Below, one piece after another: positions 1 through 6,690 of a stretch of 13,450 nt of DNA. Position 1 is the first letter of the stretch, and each line of letters begins with the position of its first letter. A program made the position numbers and the translations under genes. This stretch comes from Woeseiaceae bacterium. GTDB taxonomy: Bacteria > Acidobacteriota > Vicinamibacteria > Vicinamibacterales > UBA823. The notes beneath the pieces were generated by a model, which was not told where the DNA came from, searched no databases, and saw only the letters and a list, made by a program, of their open reading frames with translations. The stretch is from the NCBI GenBank assembly GCA_002696705.1, contig NZSH01000045.1, forward strand, positions 37,479 through 50,928. The letters are read 5' to 3'.

Positions 1-26
1 GGTGTCCAACCAGTTGGTTGGACACC
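1..26. repeat. Near-perfect palindrome, possible terminator hairpin
   Basis: Two 12-base arms, GGTGTCCAACCA and its exact complement, are separated by only GT. This would form a strong hairpin. It lies 37 bases beyond the stop codon of the minus-strand DsrE-like gene, so it could terminate that transcript. Whether a T-run follows on the minus strand cannot be seen, because the window ends there. It could equally be one copy of a dispersed palindromic repeat. Confidence 0.5.
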
Positions 27-63
27 GACCAGAGTGTCTTGCTTGATGTCGTCGACTCTTAAG

Positions 64-768
64 TCACTGCTTGTTGTACGCAATACCAGCTTGTTGAGCT
101 TGTTCAATGGCGATCACCATTGCTGGCACGAGGGTCACTCCTGGCAGCAAGTTCGCTCGGAGCGCCGCATCGATATCAGCCGCCGTCCCTTTACCTCGCG
201 CCTCAAGTTCTACCACCCATGAGTTCAAAGCGTTGTTGCACATAATAAACTTTGTGCCCAGATTCTGAAGGTTCTCAATCCCTACTAGGGGCATAGCACC
301 CTCAAGCGCAGCGAAGTTTGGAGACTGCAACCCCTTTGCGAGTAGAACCGAATCGTCCGAGGTCGGGTGATTGAACACGTTTCTCGTGTATGGCCTGCCA
401 GCCGAATCGTCCAAGCCCGCGTACTCACCCACGTTGTACCTAGACCAAATCTCGTCGTTAAATCCCAGGAAAATACTCGACGCTGGACCCCCGCCGTAAA
501 AGGTTCCCACTGTGCCGACCTCCTCATTGCCCACTCCGTACGCCGAAGCATAGGTATTGATGTAGTTGAAAATGTGCACCAGTGGAAAGCTTAGTTTGTG
601 GTTCGGAAAGTCAAAAAAGCACTTATGACTGCCTCCTACCTCACTGGTCCAGTCTTGTGTGGCGGCTGCAGCGGTATGGCCACCCGACCATGGAAGGCCA
701 GCAGCAACGGCGGTCGCTGCTATTCGACCTAGAAAGCTTCGTCGGGGGGTGGCATTGCTATCAATCAT
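64..768 (-). CDS. Tat-exported DsrE-like protein
   Basis: A 234-residue protein of the DsrE/DsrF-like fold, whose characterised members handle sulfur or persulfide. The specific role here is unknown. The N-terminus carries a twin-arginine motif (PRRSFLG, residues 8-14) followed by an alanine-rich hydrophobic stretch to about residue 37, so it is probably exported folded. The C-terminal part has the family-like block KFIMCNNAL (173-181), with Cys177 as the candidate sulfur-carrying residue, then a PGVTLVPAMVIAIEQAQQ segment (209-226). A second Cys is at 50. The start ATG is preceded by GGAG at good spacing. The gene stands alone and is divergent from the copper monooxygenase gene. The fold call rests on sequence resemblance recalled from the family. 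Function is not established, and no sulfur-oxidation genes accompany it here. Confidence 0.75.
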   Translation of the reverse strand: MIDSNATPRRSFLGRIAATAVAAGLPWSGGHTAAAATQDWTSEVGGSHKCFFDFPNHKLSFPLVHIFNYINTYASAYGVGNEEVGTVGTFYGGGPASSIFLGFNDEIWSRYNVGEYAGLDDSAGRPYTRNVFNHPTSDDSVLLAKGLQSPNFAALEGAMPLVGIENLQNLGTKFIMCNNALNSWVVELEARGKGTAADIDAALRANLLPGVTLVPAMVIAIEQAQQAGIAYNKQ

Positions 769-822
769 TGATTTTCTCCGTATGAATGCGAGGGCGGTAC
801 GCTGGTAGTGCCCATAGCGTTT

Positions 823-851
823 TGTAAATCCAGACTCCTCGGTTCTGACAA
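823..851 (-). promoter_or_regulatory. Weak candidate promoter of the DsrE-like gene
   Basis: Read on the minus strand, TTGTCA (846-851) is a good -35 box. After exactly 17 bases comes a poor -10 box, TTTACA (823-828). Transcription would start about 50 bases before the ATG at 768. Only the -35 is convincing. Confidence 0.3.
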
Positions 852-929
852 TTTGAGGTGATTATCACACAACCAGTTCAAATGGAGCGCACCGATGGGT
901 TGTGTGCGTGGAATTGTAAACAATTTGAG
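848..929. repeat. Nested direct and inverted repeats between divergent genes
   Basis: The 10-mer ACAATTTGAG occurs at 848-857 and again at 920-929. Between the copies lies a 9-bp perfect inverted repeat, CACACAACC (866-874) and GGTTGTGTG (898-906), with a 23-base spacer. The second direct copy also forms a short palindrome, AATTGT-AA-ACAATT (912-925). No credible gene covers 769-1166, so this is probably regulatory DNA, possibly operator sites acting on the divergent DsrE-like and copper monooxygenase genes. The role is inference. Confidence 0.45.
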
Positions 930-1082
930 CAGTTTATTTCTAGCGGCAGTTGTGGGTTCCAACACGACCAGAGGGTGCCTGTTTGGCCTTGTTTTTTACC
1001 GTATTTTGACCCATTTGAAGCCTTCCGCCGTGCGTCAATGTTAGGAGTTTGCCTCCTAGTTTTTTGGCAGTGAACTCGTCGG

Positions 1083-1111
1083 TTGACTAGTGTAAAATTC
1101 TTGCATATAAG
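1083..1111 (+). promoter_or_regulatory. Sigma-70-like promoter of the cytochrome/copper monooxygenase gene
   Basis: TTGACT (1083-1088) and TATAAG (1106-1111) are separated by 17 bases, each one mismatch from consensus. Transcription would begin near 1118, leaving a leader of about 50 bases before the ATG at 1167. This also argues against the upstream in-frame TTG at 1083, which is part of the -35 box, being the translation start. Confidence 0.7.
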
Positions 1112-1166
1112 AGTTCTTAAATTGTCAGGAGAGTCTGTTCCGGCGTCACTGAAAGAAGGGCGTGTC

Positions 1167-2531
1167 ATGGCAAATACACGATTTCTTAGTTGGCCGAACT
1201 TGGTTGGGTGTGCCGTGTTGTTTGCGTTCTTAGGGAGCGCTCCAATGCTGGTGTCAGCGCAATCAGTTGACGAAGCGGTGACCTTCACGAAAGACATTGC
1301 TCCCATATTTCAACAAAAGTGTGAGGCCTGTCATCGAGACGGTTCGATGGCACCAATGTCCCTCGTGAATTTCCGTGAGACGCGACCATGGGCTCGGAGT
1401 ATTAAAGCTGCGGTGGCGGCACGTGAGATGCCACCATGGCATCTTGATAAGACGGTTGGTATCCAAGAGTTCAAGAACGACCGCTCGTTGACCGACGATC
1501 AAATTAATACCATCGTCAGGTGGGTAGATGCAGGGGCTCCGATGGGAGACCCGGTGGACATGCCTAATCCTATGACCTGGCCCAAAGGGGAGACTTGGAA
1601 CTTCGAGGAGCTGTTCGGACCACCGAATTTAATTGTTAAGTCTCCGGCCTACAAGATGGCTGCTAAAGCGCAGGATGTTTGGTATAAGCCTGTTGTCGAG
1701 ACCGGTCTGACTGAGGCGCGTTGGGTTCGTGCGATCGAGATTAGACCGTCCACGCCCAAGGGTCGACGGATTATGCACCATGCTTTAGCGAGGCTTCAGC
1801 AGGAAGAGCCAGAGTTAGAAGAAACAGCAACTGATCCTGATGATGTCGGCCCCGGTCTCTTCATGGAGTGGGCCGTCGGGAAGCAGGGTGAGATTACGCG
1901 CCCAGATAGTGGAAAATTGATGCTGCCTGGTTCAAAAATAGTTTGGGATATTCACTATCATGCGGTTGGCGAAGAGATCACGGATTCAGCCGAACTCGCA
2001 ATTTACTTCCCCCCGAAAGGGTACGAGCCGAAACATCGCCAAGTGTTGCACCTCATGCACGGTATTGAAGGGGGGAGTCGTGGCCTCGACATTCCACCGA
2101 ATACTGTTTCGGTGCATCAGGGCTTTTTCCCACTGAAGAAGGCTGGTCGGGTAGAGAATTTTCAGCCGCATATGCACCTGCGTGGTAAAGCAATGTCGAT
2201 GGAGGCTTTGCTGCCAACGGGTGAGCGCCGGATGTTGAGCCATGTCAACGATTATCAATTTGATTGGCACAACAACTATGTGTATGCGGATCATGTGGCA
2301 CCGTTGCTGCCGAAAGGGACACTCCTTCGAATCACGGCGTGGCATGACAACACATCCGCAAATCGTGACAATCCTGATCCTAGTCAGTGGGTGGGTTGGG
2401 GTGACCGGACGGTCGACGAAATGGCACATGCGTGGGTAAACGTGACCTACATGAGTGACGAGGATCTTGAATCTGAGATTGCCCAGCGCGAAGCAAGTCG
2501 ACTCGAGCTGACCGACGAGCAGCAACCGTAA
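1167..2531 (+). CDS. Cytochrome c domain fused to PHM-type dicopper monooxygenase
   Basis: A 454-residue exported protein. It has a signal peptide (residues 1-31, cleavage near VSA-Q), then a short c-type cytochrome domain with haem motif CEACH (52-56) and possible axial Met88 in EMPPW. The rest matches the copper type II ascorbate-dependent monooxygenase fold (PHM/dopamine hydroxylase). From recalled rat PHM numbering, H204-H205 and H263 match the CuH ligands H107, H108 and H172. H335 and H337 (in HMHLRGK) and M419 (in DEM) match the CuM ligands H242, H244 and M314. All six ligands are therefore present. The PHM substrate-carboxylate residues R240, N316 and Y318 align with Q333, H421 and W423, so the substrate probably differs. 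The haem domain may supply electrons in place of ascorbate (inference). The ATG is chosen because AAGGG lies just upstream and a good promoter sits within the longer frame. It heads a run of three plus-strand genes for exported proteins. Confidence 0.88.
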   Translation: MANTRFLSWPNLVGCAVLFAFLGSAPMLVSAQSVDEAVTFTKDIAPIFQQKCEACHRDGSMAPMSLVNFRETRPWARSIKAAVAAREMPPWHLDKTVGIQEFKNDRSLTDDQINTIVRWVDAGAPMGDPVDMPNPMTWPKGETWNFEELFGPPNLIVKSPAYKMAAKAQDVWYKPVVETGLTEARWVRAIEIRPSTPKGRRIMHHALARLQQEEPELEETATDPDDVGPGLFMEWAVGKQGEITRPDSGKLMLPGSKIVWDIHYHAVGEEITDSAELAIYFPPKGYEPKHRQVLHLMHGIEGGSRGLDIPPNTVSVHQGFFPLKKAGRVENFQPHMHLRGKAMSMEALLPTGERRMLSHVNDYQFDWHNNYVYADHVAPLLPKGTLLRITAWHDNTSANRDNPDPSQWVGWGDRTVDEMAHAWVNVTYMSDEDLESEIAQREASRLELTDEQQP

Positions 2532-2655
2532 GGGATTTTTCGCTGAAAATTGTGGACTGTGCTAAAGAGCGTGTAGTGCGCTGCACAATCGAAAAGCTCT
2601 TGTGAGCTACTGCGCGGCTCTACGTTACTGCCTGGTAAGACCTAAGATTCGATTT

Positions 2656-3522
2656 ATGACCGCATTACGAATGTCTGCTGTGAGTCTCGGTATGACTGGC
2701 ATCCTTGTGATTTTGCTGCTTGTCGCACCCCAGCAAGTGCTGTCGCAAGAGTTAGCACTGGCGCCGATGCGGACATCAGGTCAGAGCGTGACGGCAGCGT
2801 ATGAAGGTTGGTTCCGCCATTCCGATGGACAAATCAGTTTACTGGTTGGGTACTTTAACCGTAACTCGGAGGAAGTACTTCATATACCCGTGGGACCAGA
2901 TAACCGGATCGAGCCTGGTGGTCCAGACCGTGGTCAACCCACTCACTTTCTACCTCGGCGAGCCTGGGGCGTTTTTACTGTGACGTTGCCAGCCGACTTT
3001 GGCGACCAGCAGTTAACGTGGACCCTGGTGGCGAATGGGGAAACGACTCAGGTGCCGATGAGTCTGAAGACCGACTGGGAGGTCGAGCCGTACCTCGAAC
3101 CGGCGCAGGGAAATACTCCGCCGATGGTGCGATTCGAACCAGGAGGACAGCCGCAACAAGGACCACCAGTAAGTATCAGTGCTGAGTATGAAGCGACGGT
3201 GAATGAGCCACTCGACCTCACAATCTGGGCGAGTGATGACGGACAAGTTGATCCAAATCGGCGGGCACTTGAAGGGGCGCCCGTGCGGATTCGCTGGGTC
3301 AAGCACCGCGGAGAGGGTGATGTCGTTTTCAGTAATCCTCGACCAGAAACTGACGAAACAACTGGTGAGACAATGACCAGCGTCACCTTTAATGACGTTG
3401 GTAACTATGTCCTGCGTGTGCAGGCCAATGACTCGTCAGGCCCTGGGGGTGGTTTCCAGTGCTGCTGGACCAATGCTCACGTGAGTGTTGTGGTTACGGA
3501 TGCCGGATCGAAAAGCCCGTAA
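2656..3522 (+). CDS. Secreted conserved hypothetical with QCCWTN motif
   Basis: A 288-residue exported protein with no assigned function. It has a signal peptide (1-30, hydrophobic core about 13-25, cleavage near VLS-Q). An N-terminal segment contains GYFNRN (65-70) and an IEPGGPDRGQPTHFLPRRAWGVFTV stretch (about 85-109), then GNTPP (152-156). The C-terminal half is a beta-rich, Ig/cadherin-like module (about 171-282) with DD pairs, a GNYVLRVQANDSSGPGGG stretch and adjacent Cys269-Cys270 in QCCWTNAHV. I recall similar proteins as hypotheticals in Acidobacteriota-like genomes. The start at 2656 is chosen because it gives a compact signal peptide. No strong Shine-Dalgarno is visible, and a GTG at 2602 is possible. 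It lies 124 bp after the copper monooxygenase gene in the same direction. A structural or binding role beside that enzyme is inference. Confidence 0.8.
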   Translation: MTALRMSAVSLGMTGILVILLLVAPQQVLSQELALAPMRTSGQSVTAAYEGWFRHSDGQISLLVGYFNRNSEEVLHIPVGPDNRIEPGGPDRGQPTHFLPRRAWGVFTVTLPADFGDQQLTWTLVANGETTQVPMSLKTDWEVEPYLEPAQGNTPPMVRFEPGGQPQQGPPVSISAEYEATVNEPLDLTIWASDDGQVDPNRRALEGAPVRIRWVKHRGEGDVVFSNPRPETDETTGETMTSVTFNDVGNYVLRVQANDSSGPGGGFQCCWTNAHVSVVVTDAGSKSP

Positions 3523-3588
3523 GTCGACTGCTGAGAGGGTATCGTGAAGTGTTTCAAGGCCTTTTGATACATTGAGAGATGAGGGCTA

Positions 3589-3618
3589 TTGTTTTTTTTA
3601 CAGTGACTCATCTAAAAT
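3589..3618 (+). promoter_or_regulatory. Candidate promoter of the TPR protein gene
   Basis: TTGTTT (3589-3594) is followed after 18 bases by TAAAAT (3613-3618), a -10 box with one mismatch to consensus. It lies in the 178-bp gap before the gene and would start transcription near 3625. This supports a translation start downstream of that point. Confidence 0.45.
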
Positions 3619-3700
3619 TGGGAGAGGGCATACTGATGGAAGTCAGGTGCTATGTTCACAAAATCGTGTTTTCGTGGGGGTGAGTGTGACTACAAGGATA

Positions 3701-4669
3701 ATGCGCTGGGTCGTAGTACTACTAATGACGGTTGCAAGTTCGGCGATGGTTGGCGCCCAAGAGTACAAGGGCCGAGCTAAAGTCAAAGGTAAGGTCAAGA
3801 ATGCCCAGGGTGAGAACATCAAAGATCCCATGGTCAAGGCCGTGTTTCTCGAAACGGGCACTGGGCCAGAGACAAAAAAAGGTAAAGGGAACGGTAATTT
3901 TGAGATCAAGGACCTCAAGCCGGGAATGTGGAAGCTGACGATTGTGGCCCCGACGAGTCCACCAGCTGGTTACGGTGGCGTGTTTGTCGAGGTGGAAGTG
4001 ATGCAGAATGGTATGCGAGACCTTCAGGTGACCCTTCCCGGTCTCCAGGAGCAGCTGACCGCAGGCCAGGAACAGTTGAGAGCTGGGAATTATACCGATG
4101 CTCGGAATTCACTTCTCGGGTTGCTGGCTGCACTGCCAATGCAGTGGAATGTAAATCAGCTCATCGCAACCGCGTACCAGGAAGACGGGATGCACGCGGA
4201 GGCGCTGACGCATATTGACGCGTTTTTAGCTGCCGCCGTAGCGGAGGCGGCTTCGGGTGCGTCCCTGCCGAATCCACGAAACGAGACCAATGTCAGGATC
4301 CAGGGGGTAGATAGCGCGGCACAGCTCGGTGACTATGAGCGGATGAATGGCTACCTGAATGCTATCGGTCCTCGAATGTTCGGCCGTCCCGTTGTTACAA
4401 CGGTGATTGGTGTGGCTGTGAATACGCTAATCCCAGCTGAAAATTTTGACCAAGCTATTGCCCTGCTCAGCGTGGCGATAGAAAAGTCACCCGATTCAGC
4501 GGGCCCTTATTTCCGGCGTGGGATGGCCTACGTGAAGGTAGAGCAGGATGATGCGGCGGTGGCCGACCTAGAAAAATTCGTTGACATGTCTGTAATCGAG
4601 AATGCGGAAGTGTTGCAGGCCAAGGAGGTTCTAGAGGGTTTGGCCGAAGCTGCTGGCGCTCAGCAGTAA
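3701..4669 (+). CDS. Exported carboxypeptidase-regulatory-like and TPR protein
   Basis: A 322-residue exported protein, probably involved in binding or assembly; no enzymatic motif is seen. The signal peptide is residues 1-20 (cleavage near VGA-Q). Residues about 26-112 look like a carboxypeptidase-regulatory-like beta-sandwich: KVKGKVKNAQG, then NFEIKDLKPGMWKLTI, ending in a DLQVTLPG strand. Residues about 115-315 are helical with TPR-like repeats, clearest at 117-146 (AGQEQLRAGNYTDARNSL) and 235-297 (NFDQAIALLSVAIEKSPDS, then PYFRRGMAYVKVEQDDAAV). The start is uncertain. ATG 3701 has AAGG only 3 bases upstream, while in-frame GTG 3686 has a G-rich GGGGGTGA just before it and adds five residues. 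The gene ends at a strong intrinsic terminator and probably closes the plus-strand cluster. It may have its own promoter at 3589-3618. Confidence 0.8.
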   Translation: MRWVVVLLMTVASSAMVGAQEYKGRAKVKGKVKNAQGENIKDPMVKAVFLETGTGPETKKGKGNGNFEIKDLKPGMWKLTIVAPTSPPAGYGGVFVEVEVMQNGMRDLQVTLPGLQEQLTAGQEQLRAGNYTDARNSLLGLLAALPMQWNVNQLIATAYQEDGMHAEALTHIDAFLAAAVAEAASGASLPNPRNETNVRIQGVDSAAQLGDYERMNGYLNAIGPRMFGRPVVTTVIGVAVNTLIPAENFDQAIALLSVAIEKSPDSAGPYFRRGMAYVKVEQDDAAVADLEKFVDMSVIENAEVLQAKEVLEGLAEAAGAQQ

Positions 4670-4705
4670 GGTCTGTTGTTACACACTGAGTATTAGAACT
4701 CGAAT

Positions 4706-4756
4706 AATCCGGCCGAATGGCGCATCCCGTGGATGGGTCACTCGGCCGGATTTTTT
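4706..4756 (+). terminator. Strong rho-independent terminator with nested hairpin
   Basis: A perfect 11-bp stem, AATCCGGCCGA (4706-4716) with TCGGCCGGATT (4742-4752), is followed by TTTTTT (4751-4756). The 25-base loop contains a second small hairpin, CATCC-CGT-GGATG. It lies 36 bases after the TPR gene stop. The T-run orientation makes it a plus-strand terminator, between two convergent transcription units. Confidence 0.9.
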
Positions 4757-4815
4757 AGTGCAGGAATGACACGCCACTCCAAAAATCGGCGCTGCTGCTG
4801 CGTGTACGTTACCGT

Positions 4816-5433
4816 CTACTGATTTACATACCCGCTGGATAATGGTGTGTTGTTAATAGGGATCATAATGTGCGCGCCCGGCGTGCCTTCACGCATTAGC
4901 CATGGCATCCCGTGACCTTGCAGAGCATTGTCCCGCTGACTCGTGGTCGAAACACCAATCGAATCTGGTGTTGCGTTCGGGACGAGCATCACCCAAAGTA
5001 ATTTGATCTGGTTGTCGTTGTGTCGTAACAGGTACATCATCGTTCCGTACGGTGCTGTTGGGACAGCGCCTGATTCGCGGGCTTCACCTAACGCCGCGGC
5101 GATCTCTTCATTTGATTTGCCCTCTGCTTGAAGTTTTGCTCGGAGGTCATTAGCGGGGCCCATCACCTGATTAAAGCATCTGGTGTCCGCAGGATTCCCT
5201 GGAATACATTCGATGGCATTGGAGCCCTGCCGAATGACAACGCGTTCACCCGTGTCCGGATGGTAAACGAGGACAGTTGCACCCTCTCGTAGATCTTCCG
5301 GTAGAGGTAAGACGGCATTTATGAGCGAGTCAGGAAAGGCATGTTCATGACTCCAGTCTTCTTGCGCGCTCGTTGACTGAATCAGAAACGGGTTAACGAA
5401 TATAAGAGCTAAGACGATTACAGATGCTTTCAT
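4816..5433 (-). CDS. Small secreted hypothetical with GTPGAHIMIPI motif
   Basis: A 205-residue protein with a signal peptide (1-23, cleavage near TSA-Q). Otherwise it is uncharacterised. Visible elements are an LREGATVLVYHPDTGERVVIRQG stretch (48-70), a Cys pair in ECIPGNPADTRCF (about 75-87) that could form a disulfide, a helix-forming charged segment (about 94-119), and a C-terminal GTPGAHIMIPI block (183-193). The order 'RxGxNxxxC, later C, GTPxxHIMxPI' resembles widespread secreted proteins of unknown function that I recall from several phyla. The start is firm: AGGAGG lies 6 bases before the ATG. It is the last gene of a minus-strand operon, 67 bp behind the PQQ dehydrogenase, so it may serve the same periplasmic process (inference). 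Confidence 0.78.
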   Translation of the reverse strand: MKASVIVLALIFVNPFLIQSTSAQEDWSHEHAFPDSLINAVLPLPEDLREGATVLVYHPDTGERVVIRQGSNAIECIPGNPADTRCFNQVMGPANDLRAKLQAEGKSNEEIAAALGEARESGAVPTAPYGTMMYLLRHNDNQIKLLWVMLVPNATPDSIGVSTTSQRDNALQGHGMPWLMREGTPGAHIMIPINNTPLSSGYVNQ

Positions 5434-5500
5434 TAGAGCCTCCTAGATAAGTTCCATAAATAATCAGTGCCAACAAATTTTGAAAAGAGGGGCGTCATCG

Positions 5501-6658
5501 TTATTCCGCAGGTTCCAATCTGACAATCGGTGTTAATGCGCCGTCTCTACCCTCGGTCGCTATGTAGATATAGTCATCCGGGCCTTGTCGAATGTCACGG
5601 ATACGCCCAAGTCCTTGCAGTAAGGTTTCTTCTTGTTCGACTTCTTGGTTGTCTGCCGTCAGCGTCAGACGCGCCAGTTGCTGGCCTGCCAGACCTCCAA
5701 CGAAAATATTACCTTGCCAGTCTGGAAAATGTTGCCCTGTGTAAATCAACATTCCGGACGCTGCAATTGATGGAACCCACACGTGGTTTGAGTGTTGCAG
5801 ACCTTCCAGAAGCGTACTGTTATGAATTGCTAGGCCACTGCCGTAGTTCACGCCGTACCCAATCACGGGCCAGCCATAGTTCTGCCCAGGTTGTACCCGG
5901 TTGAGTTCATCGCCTCCTTGGGGGCCGTGCTCGTGAGTCCAGATGTCTCCAGTTTCTGGGTGGATTGCCAGGCCTTGTGGATTACGATGGCCGTAGCTCC
6001 AAATCTCAGGGCGCGCATTAGCTTTGTTGACAAACGGGTTATCTTCAGGCACACGACCGTCGTCATGCAGTCGTATCGTCGTTCCGTGGTGGTTTGAAGG
6101 GTCTTGGGCCGGGTGTTCTTCCAAGTTGCCGGTTGGAGGCGCCTGGCGATCGCCCACCGTGAGAAAGAGAAAGCCTTCCTCATTGAATGCGAGCTTACCT
6201 CCATAGTGCCCGCGACCTTGTGAGGCTGCTTCAAAAATCTCTTCAACATTTGTGAGCTGGTCGTTCTCCCATTGAGCACGGATTAGCCGTGTCGTGGACC
6301 CACCATCGTTGGGTTTCGCATAAGTCAGGTATAGCAAGTGATTCGACGCAAAGTTGGGATGGGTCATCACCTCGAATAGGCCACCCTGACCCTCGGCATG
6401 CACCGCTGGCACACCGGCTACAGCTTCGGGTAAGAGGGTGCCGTTTCGTACGATACGGAGCCGTCCTGGTCGTTCGGTGACGAGCATGTCACCGTCGGGA
6501 AGAAACGTCATGGACCAGGGAATCTCCAGTCCTTCCACCACTGTGACCACGCGGTACTGGTGATGTTGGGATCCAAACACACCTGATTGAGCCCAGACGG
6601 AACTCGTCAGCGTAACCAAGAGGCAAGTTGTAGTGAGTACCAATAAGTTTCGAAGCAT
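5501..6658 (-). CDS. PQQ-dependent aldose sugar dehydrogenase family protein
   Basis: A 385-residue periplasmic quinoprotein of the soluble glucose dehydrogenase/YliI beta-propeller family. These enzymes oxidise aldoses or related alcohols with PQQ. The signal peptide is residues 1-24 (VWA-Q). Family signatures in order are PWSMTFLPDGDMLVTERPGR (47-66), GQGGLFEV (90-97), GHYGGKLAF (150-158), YGHRNPQGL (222-230), EHGPQGGDELN (243-253) and NYGWP (260-264). From recalled soluble glucose dehydrogenase residues, H151 matches the catalytic base, R225/N226/Q228 match the PQQ and substrate contacts, and R352/R354 match the PQQ-binding arginine pair. TGGAG precedes the ATG. It lies only 32 bp after the PAL-like lipoprotein gene, so the two are almost certainly co-transcribed. 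The true substrate is unknown. No PQQ biosynthesis genes are in the window. Confidence 0.9.
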   Translation of the reverse strand: MLRNLLVLTTTCLLVTLTSSVWAQSGVFGSQHHQYRVVTVVEGLEIPWSMTFLPDGDMLVTERPGRLRIVRNGTLLPEAVAGVPAVHAEGQGGLFEVMTHPNFASNHLLYLTYAKPNDGGSTTRLIRAQWENDQLTNVEEIFEAASQGRGHYGGKLAFNEEGFLFLTVGDRQAPPTGNLEEHPAQDPSNHHGTTIRLHDDGRVPEDNPFVNKANARPEIWSYGHRNPQGLAIHPETGDIWTHEHGPQGGDELNRVQPGQNYGWPVIGYGVNYGSGLAIHNSTLLEGLQHSNHVWVPSIAASGMLIYTGQHFPDWQGNIFVGGLAGQQLARLTLTADNQEVEQEETLLQGLGRIRDIRQGPDDYIYIATEGRDGALTPIVRLEPAE

Positions 6659-6690
6659 TTCAAACTCCAGAATTAGATCGAAGGAACGGA

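Noticed and set aside
26..973. Shared 9-mer CGACCAGAG at 26-34 and 965-973 as possible att or insertion-boundary repeats
   Set aside because: It is too short, with imperfect flanks and no integrase or transposase in the window.
1083..1166. N-terminal extension of the copper monooxygenase from TTG 1083
   Set aside because: The TTG is part of a near-consensus -35 box. ATG 1167 has AAGGG at good spacing and directly begins a signal peptide.
765..1306. Minus-strand open frames across the 769-1166 gap and the start of the monooxygenase gene
   Set aside because: They have no family resemblance and no ribosome sites that I can see, and they overlap a clear promoter and signal peptide on the other strand.
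1986..2525. 179-codon minus-strand frame inside the copper monooxygenase gene
   Set aside because: It is antisense to the best-supported metal-binding region, and its His/Cys richness simply mirrors the coding strand.
4769..4805. ACACGC/GCGTGT inverted repeat as a terminator for the minus-strand operon
   Set aside because: The stem is only 6 bp with a 25-base loop, and no T-run directly follows it on the minus strand.
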